Assembly: GCA_947396885.1 (NCBI GenBank)
Contig: OX377206.1
Coordinates: 19,091,114-19,155,113 of the forward strand
Length of the DNA stretch: 64,000 bases
Direction of reading: 5' to 3'
Source: Heligmosomoides polygyrus polygyrus
Lineage: Eukaryota > Nematoda > Chromadorea > Rhabditida > Heligmosomidae
Part shown: one piece after another, positions 34,901 through 43,900 of the stretch
How positions within the stretch are numbered: the first letter of the stretch is position 1
How the letters are laid out: every line of letters starts with the position of its first letter
Program-made: the position numbers and the translations under genes
The notes under the pieces: model-generated
The model's database searches: none
What the model saw: only the letters and a program-made list of their open reading frames with translations
Told to the model about the DNA's origin: nothing

Positions 34901-37900
34901 TCGCAACGTTAAATGCCAGAAGCCATATTTATTCTGTTTCTGGGAAGCGGCTTCAGTAAGTGTGGTGTTTCTGCGCTCCTATTGTGTTTCTTATAGTGAA
35001 GTTGTTACCTGTTGTAGTGAGGGGAGCACTTTACTCATTCCGCTTGACAACGTCAGGAAAATTGAAAGGAAACTTTCACAAGGACGTCGTAGGCATTAAC
35101 TAGTCTTAGGATCATTCTCAGTTTCCTGGCCGGAAGAAGCCATCCTGTTATCTTTACTGCAATTTTCCAGTGGTGCCTCACTCCGTGTAGGATAGTTTCT
35201 GGAGTTCATGTTTTAATCGAACTGTCTTGTCTTCTTTTGCACTAAGCATCTGGTTTTAGTCAGAAGCGAGAAAACTCACAGAAAGCAGTGATGATAGATA
35301 GTGTGGTTGCATTACGCCTGAGATCAATGATGTGGAATAAATATTATACAGTAGATGATGCGTTTGTGAGTGTACAACAGTGCCCCTTTGTAGACGCCTC
35401 AATATGAATACGGTATTGGAGCCACTTTGAACGAGATTGGCGCTGTTCGACTGCTTTTTTTCAAATCTCAAATTTATTACATGCCAGAGCATGTTAACAA
35501 AGCATCACAACCGTATGCAAATGTAGAAACTCAACTTAGAAGAAAAAAAAAACTTAGAAAATGACAACGCAACATGTAATGTGAAGGGAAAATAATATTA
35601 AGGAGAGAGGCAGAACACCAATAAAAGCTAGAAAGCAAGAAGAGCTATAAAGATGCAGTCGGAACAGCAATGAAACCATGAAACGGGCAACGAATGTTGT
35701 TTACTCGGGCACATAATCACTAATGATGTTCTTGAATTTGCTGAGACTACCAGGAAGCTGGACTGTTTTGGTTAATTTGCCAAACTCTAAAGCAGCACGA
35801 CACGAAAAAAAATGTCGTCTCAACGTAGATCTTGGTCTAGGGAAACTTAGCTTAAGCCCGTTGCCCCTTGTAGATGAGGGGTTCATTTTAAACAGCCCGT
35901 CCGAGTTAACCTCCGCTTTACCGTGAATGGTTTTATAGATTAGGATCAGGCCGTTCCTCATCCTTCTCTATCTGAGAGATTTAAGACCTAGCTGCTCATT
36001 CCTTAACGAGCTCCTGGGAATGTCGTCATAGTTGAATCCCATCGATCGCACGAACAGCTTCCTAGTAAAGCTGCTTTGCACTTTCTCTAACCTTAAGATC
36101 GACTTCTGTTTGTATGGACTATAAACACTTGTTCCATATTCTAGAATTGACCTCACAAAGACTTTATAGGCCTTAACAAGCAGTTTGGGATCTTTTGTGC
36201 TCAAGGTTTTGAAAAGGAGAAACAGCCTGCGATCGGCTTTGGTGGCTATACTGTTACAGTGATCCTCGAAAGAAAGGGTAGAGTCGATTATAAAACCAAG
36301 GCCTTTAATCTTAGTAACTGCTTGTAGTGGAATCCCATCGATGGAGTAGACATGCCTAGGATTGCTCCGTCCTAAATGCTACACCTTAGACTTGGCGACC
36401 GAGATAGGTAAGTCCCAGCTCTTTAGCTTTGTTGCGGGCAGTGCCAAGGATCTCCAACTCCAGAGTGAAAGTGAGATTCGTATTGTTCACTGGTCTAATC
36501 GTTTCTGTCCTCTTTTGACTGCTTCTTTTATTGTATGGCCTGTGAAATGTGTTCTCGACTGGTGCATGTTATGTACGGTCACACTGCCATAATGGACTGT
36601 AATTAAAAGACGGGAATTCGAAGTGAACTGCGGATCTAGACAACACAGAACTTGGGGGAATATCATTGAATCTGTTCAGATATTCGATCTGAACAATGCA
36701 AAGGCGATTCTCCGTCAGCATATGGTTGCCTGTCAAATGGCTAAGGAATATCTTGCTGGTCAGAAGACACCCATGGACGACCTGTTTCGAATGTACAAGA
36801 AAGACAAGCTGGATGAGGTAGGATTCCACAAAATTCAGCTTTTTGTTTCATTCCACGTTTTGCTCTTCGTCGTTACTGTATTTTTACCTCTTTTTTTTTT
36901 CGTTGAATGCCTGGACTACTTTAGTCTGGGTTAGAAAAAAGATATATGGCGACATAGAGGATCCTAGTTTGGGGGTCACTCCTACCATGAATCTTCGCGT
37001 GAGCCCAGTGACTGCTTCGTGGTGTGAGAGCGCTGAAGCCATGCGAAAGGCTAAGGCGCGAGAGTGGGAGGCAACTGCTACATTCGTTGAATCCCCCCCC
37101 CCCCCCTCAAAGTAGGATTGCACCGAGGAAGGATCTCTAAGAAAATGCACAGGTTGGGTGGACACTGAATTCTTCTGCGTTCAGCTTCAAGGGAGATCCT
37201 GGCTCTCATTTTAAGGCATTGATATGAGATTTCTTAATCGATTTACTTTAAGAGGACATGTACGTTTTTTTAATACTTATCTCAGTGATTGCCTGAATTT
37301 CTGCATTACGAAGCTGCGCAACACATTAAACTGTACTTTTTTGCGTTTATTTTGTATTGGATGACTAAAGCTCATCGAAGCCATACATGAGGCTGTTTCC
37401 ATGATTCTTGAGAGAGGGACACATCAGGAAACTTTTCCTAAACAAAGTTAAGAGAAACATACGGCGGGTACAATCTTTGTATGGGGGTCTAACCCCGATT
37501 CGGGAACTTGCCTCTCCTCAGTGCGCTACCACCCCCCCCCCCCCCTCCCTTGAGGTTAACGGAGAGTGTTAACGCCATAGAGCCGCTAGTGGGGCCTTGA
37601 GCAAATTCTGTGGAGAATACGGAGGGGCGAAAAATCTTGTTCTCCATCTCTCCTAGTATGTGTTTGCTTCTGAGCGTTTAGAAACTAGTAGATATGGGCT
37701 GCCAACTCTACATTTGGATAGATGACTTTGCTGTTCTTTATCAGCCCATGAGCTAGTATAGCTGGAAGAATAGCAACGTTATTCAAAACAGTTTTTCTAG
37801 GAAGGTGTTGCATTGCACTGGAAGTATTAACTACGGAACCATCCGTTCGGCAGTGCTATGCTCAGATAGCAGTTTTCACACTGCGTAGGAAGGAAATCCA

Positions 37901-40900
37901 CCTAATAATGGTACATCAATAAACTCTGACACGGTGTGGTCTAAATGATTTTTTTCTGCGGGAGATTTCCTCACGAGAGAAGCTAAAAAATAAGCCATAC
38001 CTAACTCACGCCACTGTATCAGTCCGAGCAAACTTCTTCGTATATCGTGCGGGTTCAGAATATATATTAGGGTGTTCCACACGGAATGTCACTTCAGAAC
38101 GAAAAGTTAAATTCATCCAATGGAATTAAAACCAAACTTAATTCGGTAATATATTCTCTACAACTATCAACAACCTCTCCCCAACGTAACGCAAACAATG
38201 GTTCCCGTCTTTAAAGAAATGAGCTGGCCGCGAATCGAGGGAGTTGGTTACCCAAATCCAGATTTCTTCCCTGCCAAGGCGTGCTGCATCGAGCGGAATA
38301 TGTGGTAGTCGGATGGGGCAATGTCAGAGCTGTACAGCGGATGAGGCAAAACGGTCCAACCAAGTTTCTCGATTTTCTACTGAACGACTTTTGCAGCATG
38401 AGGCCTGGCATTAACATTCAACAAGTTGGTAGAGGATGTGTCAACTCTACTTGGATTTACATTTGGGGCAAGATTTGGAGTGGGATTTGGAGCAGACAAG
38501 CTCAAATGCAAGTTCCCAAGTCGGCCTTCTCGGATCAGCTTCATCGGCGGTCCGTGAAAGGTCGCTGTCCAGGATAGGCGCTTGTCTTCCGTGCTTTTCG
38601 TCTTAAAGACTTTCGTCACCGGCTGCAAAATGTTGAAGCCACCGCTCGCATTGCCTTTTGGAAACGACATCTTAGTCAAACCAACGAACGATACGATTCC
38701 ACAGCGAATCTCTTCACGTTGAAGTCGTAGAGCAGGCACGCGCGCACAATCATTTTACGGTCCATTGTAGTCTGAAGGCTATAATTTCAGAAACCGATGA
38801 AGGAATGAAGTAGGAAAAATGGGAAATGTAGAGGATGAAACGTCTTAAAAAACTAACCCTAAGTGAGCTCACAACCGATGTGAATAACTGTGAAAAGAAG
38901 GCCACAATGTATGCGAAGTTCCGTGTGGGACAACCTAATAAAAGTAGCAAAGTGTTTTCTTCCATCTCCAACCTCCTCCTCGTCTAAGAGAGCCATGAAT
39001 AAGTTTTTGGAACCTGTTTGATACCGCTTTCTGAACTTCCGCTGCTGGTGTTCATCACGTTTGATAAACTTCTGTTCTAGAACTGTCCAAGTTCAGCTTT
39101 CAATAAACGTTGGCATATTGATTTCAGATCGATGTTTCCTTGTTGAGCTGGTAGCCAAAGTTGTTTTCACATTTATTTAACTCGGCTTACGTTTCGGCGA
39201 CCTGTTCTAGAGTTGTTTAATAATTATACTTGTGCATTTTTCAGTTTTATTTCCCTTATTTTTTCATCGTTTTACCCATAGGTTTAACAATTCACTATGT
39301 CCAGTTGTTGTTCCTATATTTCTTCGTTATATTTTCATATGCAGTGCAGACACTCTTGTCGTCCCTATACCTAGGTTTTGCCTAAAAATGGTTTGTGTTC
39401 CCAGACTAATGGTAGTATAGTTTGAGTTTGGTAAGTGAATATGTGGCATCTGAAAGTTGCGCGTTCGTGATGGTTCGTGGCATCGTTGGAGCTCTGAAAC
39501 CTGTGGTGTTATTCCATTTTTATCACTTCTACTACTGGCAAAAACTTATAACTGTGTTCATTCTCCAGAGTTCCAACTTAGTTCGTTTCCTAGTGATGTC
39601 TGGAGTTATTCATTTCTTCTGCGTGGATACGCTGGAGGCATTAGAAAACTTCAGCACGGGTTCACACCTCAATCTTGATGAAAACAGCTACTGTGATAGC
39701 TATGCTTGAATTCTTCAGAATTGTAGAACGTCAGTTTTCAGGAGGCGAAGAAGGGCGCAGATGACATGAAGCGGTTTTGTGTGGCTCGAATTTCCTTCTT
39801 GAAAGGCTGGGGTCCAGACTACAGCCGCAAGAGTATCAGCGAATGTCCTTGTTGGATCGAGGTGAAGATGAATAGGTACGTCGCGTTGTTAATATCAGAC
39901 TGTAATAGTTTTTCTAGTAGCGTTAATGACCAGTATCCTTTCATGCGATAAGCTCTTTTCTGCCCTTTTTCTTAGAGCTTCATTAGTAGCCTTACCTGTT
40001 TTTGTTCCTAATTCTTTCTGAGTACAAGTAAACAGTAAAGGTCGAGGAATTTCAAGGAAATAAGGGTAGCGTCTACACTTTTGTTATTCAGGGGTTTTCT
40101 ATTCTATTATGATTCTTAATAATATTGTTAGGGAAATGAGATATGGATAATGAGATTTCTGTATGGATCCTCAACGCTGTTGCACATGTGGTTTTGTTCT
40201 CATAGATTTCTTAATTGCATAGCGTTCGTTTCTCTATACCGTTTAACAGTTCGTTGAGGAACCGCCTACTATTTTTTTTGCTCGAGTTAACATATAATTA
40301 AATGTAAGAAGCGTTTCAATATGCTGGTGAAGTCGAAGTGTCTGTCGATGAATGGACAAAATTTTTTTGTTATTTCATAGTCATTCTCAACGTTCTTCAT
40401 CGAAAAATACGGATGAGTACGGCTAGGATATAACACATCCAGTTCTGGACTACGTTTCCGTGGTTTTCTGCCAAGCTAGGAGAAACGGCCTCAGAGTTAG
40501 GAAGGTGCAAACGTTCATCTAGGCGTTCAAAGTGCCCGGGTCACAATTTTGTGAATTTCTGCAGATTTCAAGTGTCGTGACATGAAGATGTGATATACCT
40601 AAAGAGGGCGTATCAAACGTTTTGTGAGAATTGGGTTGGCGGAAAGATCTGACTGTTTAGTAACTGGCTTGTACCTTCAGCGTTGAAATCTAGCGCGTCC
40701 AGTTGGTTCTTTTCGGACAGTTGTATATTTTTCTCATGTCGGGCTGCGAAATCCGGTTCGATGTTGAGTTTCCCGGCAGTACTTCACAAGACGTCACTCT
40801 AGCGCTCTCTGGGTGATCCTTCGGGTCATTGTAGCAGTACCAGCCCACATTCCCGCTGCGGAGCAGTAAAGGAGAGCTGTGGAGCCAAACAGGCTTGTTG

Positions 40901-43900
40901 GTAGGTGCGTTATCGTCTGGAAATCACATTTGGAACTGCTCCATATTTGAAGAGTACCGTCCTTCCTTAATGGGAAAAGTCAACATGGAAGTGGGAAGCT
41001 TGAGAACCTACGGCGTGGCCTGTCATTTTACGCCTTTGGGCTTGTGAGAAGACGTTACTCACTTCACCTTTGTATAATCGAGGTTCTTGATTGAAGTGAG
41101 TTCTTCTAAACACCATCAAATTTGTATTTGGCGTCCGTCAAGAAAAGTCTTCAAAATAAGCAGTTCCATGGCTCAGATTGCAATGTTTCCTACATTCAGG
41201 AATTGCAGTCCCCCCCCCCCCCCCGTCATATCACCTCCGGATAAGACGCGTCTCTCGATATAACGTAGATTTTCTCTGGCCCCGGCCAGCTTACCTTTAC
41301 GTCAATACAAATCGACTCCGCTTAATACGTCTCGGATACAACGCTGCACCCGTTATAGCGCGATTTTTGGGAAAAACTCTGCGTTCAAAATGACTCCCGT
41401 TGTAACGCGACCCGAGCTAAATTACGGTCCCGCACAGAAAATGAAGAGGTGCAAGATGCTGACTGCGTTTGTGACCAGACCTACTTCTATTGCCTCGTTC
41501 ATAGTCACGAGCGGCACCTGTGCAATAATGTTTTGGATGTATATCAACGTTTTTAGAGCGCGTGCGGAGGGCCCCACAAAAGTGTTCATAGACAGCAATA
41601 TGTCGAGCACGATTGGAAACTCCCGGTAGTCGTTATAAGGTGCCATACTTTGGGAGATTTCCTCTATCAGGAACGAAAAAAGATGGATGACGCTCAGATA
41701 TTTTATTCAAAACAATGCCCCACACTTGATGTTTTAAGACGAGAGCAACTGGTATAGGTGCGATTTACTGTTACATTATGTTTTGCTGCGATCTGAACTC
41801 CCGTGCCATGCAGGACATGTGCCTGTACCCTCTGCTTTCCGGGCAGGATTACAGCTACAGCGCTGTTTGATCACTCGCAACATCCCGTTATCGTGGAAAT
41901 ATGTCATATTTAATCAGTTAATGCGATTTTAGAAATTTTTACGTGGAAGAGAGTGTAAAAAAGGTCAGCTCCGGTTTTGAGGCCACTCTCGTCATAACGC
42001 GGATTTTCTCCGGTCCCTTCAAACGCATTATAACGAAAAAGGATAGTATTTTTGATACCCGTTCTAAGTGCATTCTACGTCCTGTGATTTCATCGGCTGA
42101 TTCTAACGATGAACGGTAGTTCAAGATGGTTGATCAACATTTAAGCCATTGGGATTTGTGATCACCTCATTTTTCGGTACTTTCCGGTCTTATGTATAGT
42201 GACGCTGGGAGAAAGGATTGCACATGCGCATCGATCAATAACAGGGGTCTGGCTCCATACTTTCTTCCGCTTTAACGGCACTGGGTGCTAGTTGGGAAAG
42301 TATGTTTGTTCTTCTGGACGTACAAGGTGTCCAGGAAGAGGCGGCCTTCACAATTTCGTGGGCTTCTTTGTGCGATTTTGGTGGTACAGTGTGTTTGGAG
42401 TGACGGAACATAAGGAGAATTCGTTGCTTTTTTTGTCAGCTTCTTATTAGCCGTACTTTAGCTAGTACATTGGAGGTGAATAATAGTATTAGGTGGAGAT
42501 GAATAATAGTAAGTGAGAAATATAGAATGTGCAGCTGTAGCGGCGATTTTCAAACCATTTTTTTAGGGCCTTCCAATACTTGGACGAACTGATGCATGAG
42601 ATGTAAGTTGTAGTAAGGAGTTGTTCTCTTATAATATTGTTTTTTTTTTGATGTTGCCATATTGGAATTACCACAGAGTCCAATTTGGTTAAGATTTTGC
42701 TTCGTGTTACCTTTGTATTGTTTCTTCTGTTTCTCCTTCTTCTCTTCTCCCTCTTCTTTTTCTTCTTCTTCCTCATTTACAGTATGGCTTAGCCTTGCTA
42801 TTGTTAGAATTCGATATTGTTTCTGATCTCTGCTGACTTTTTAACGAGGTTTCTTATTCCCCGTAATCGGTGATTACTTTTGTTCTTCGAAAGAACACAA
42901 ACGTTTTTTTCTTCTTCGTGGCTTCTTTGAACGTGTGCGCGCACTCCTCTTCTCCCAAAACCACTACCAGTACCGTTTGTGTAACCAATAATTTCATACC
43001 TCGTCATTGTTGATGGATTCGATTTTTCGTGTTTTTTCCTTTGACCAGAGTTATGATCTTTGCAGATTTTTCTATATTATGCCCCTGCAAACGATTTTCA
43101 TCTGCACTACTTGTGATAGATGTGTAATATTCACGAGCATTAGTTATATAGGCTGTGCTTCAAACGCGTTGCTAGTTAATGGTTTCTGATAGCGGGTCTT
43201 CGGTCTATATTAGTCTCACAGTTCGAGGTTCTCAAATTTTCATAGTCGATAATGCTCTTTAAGACAGGGGTGGTGGTTAGTATTTGCATTTTGGGAGGGT
43301 AACCTTCAAGACGTTGCTCCAACGCTGCACGAACTGCGCATGGCGTTGTAGTGTCGTGCTCGAAAGAACGGGAGGAAAACCCCGCGATTCCACGGCTGTT
43401 CATCGCCGCGTGCGACGATGAGTGCGGCGGGGACGCAGCGTCGCGCTCGATCAATGTGTGTCCGAAGGCGCCCTTTATATATTGCAGGAAGCTGCAGACG
43501 CCGTATGAGGGATGTCTGCAGCCCTACGCCATATTACACACATTCTCACTATAAATGCCTAAAACATCGGAAGACGAAAACAAACGCTTAAAAAGAACTA
43601 GCCTAATCAGCCTAGTTTCTGTACTATGCAAATTGTCTTCCTTATCCGACGGGGATTTTACTGTTAGTTGTTTTCACGCTTTTGTGGTCAATGAAGGCCT
43701 GAAGTCAGCTGACACTTGTGCTACATACCAGCCCAGGGATACAATTCGCATAGTTCCCTAGTTTACAAAGATTTATCTAAAATGTTGTGCGCAATAGGTT
43801 GGTGCGAAAACTGCAAAATAACCTACAAGGCCACTGCCACGTGACACAGCTCAAAGATAAATGATGTAAAGATATAAAGCGGTGAGTAACGTAGCTTTTC

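Noticed and set aside
39876..39951. Read-through of the exon 15 donor as the Smad C-terminus
   Set aside because: The residues after VKMNR do not resemble the final MH2 helix, and a good GTACGT donor sits at the conserved split-Arg position.
43483..43551. Another in-phase candidate for the last Smad exon ([20 protein letters not shown])
   Set aside because: The acceptor TATTGCAG is acceptable, but the peptide does not match the conserved hydrophobic/Asp pattern.
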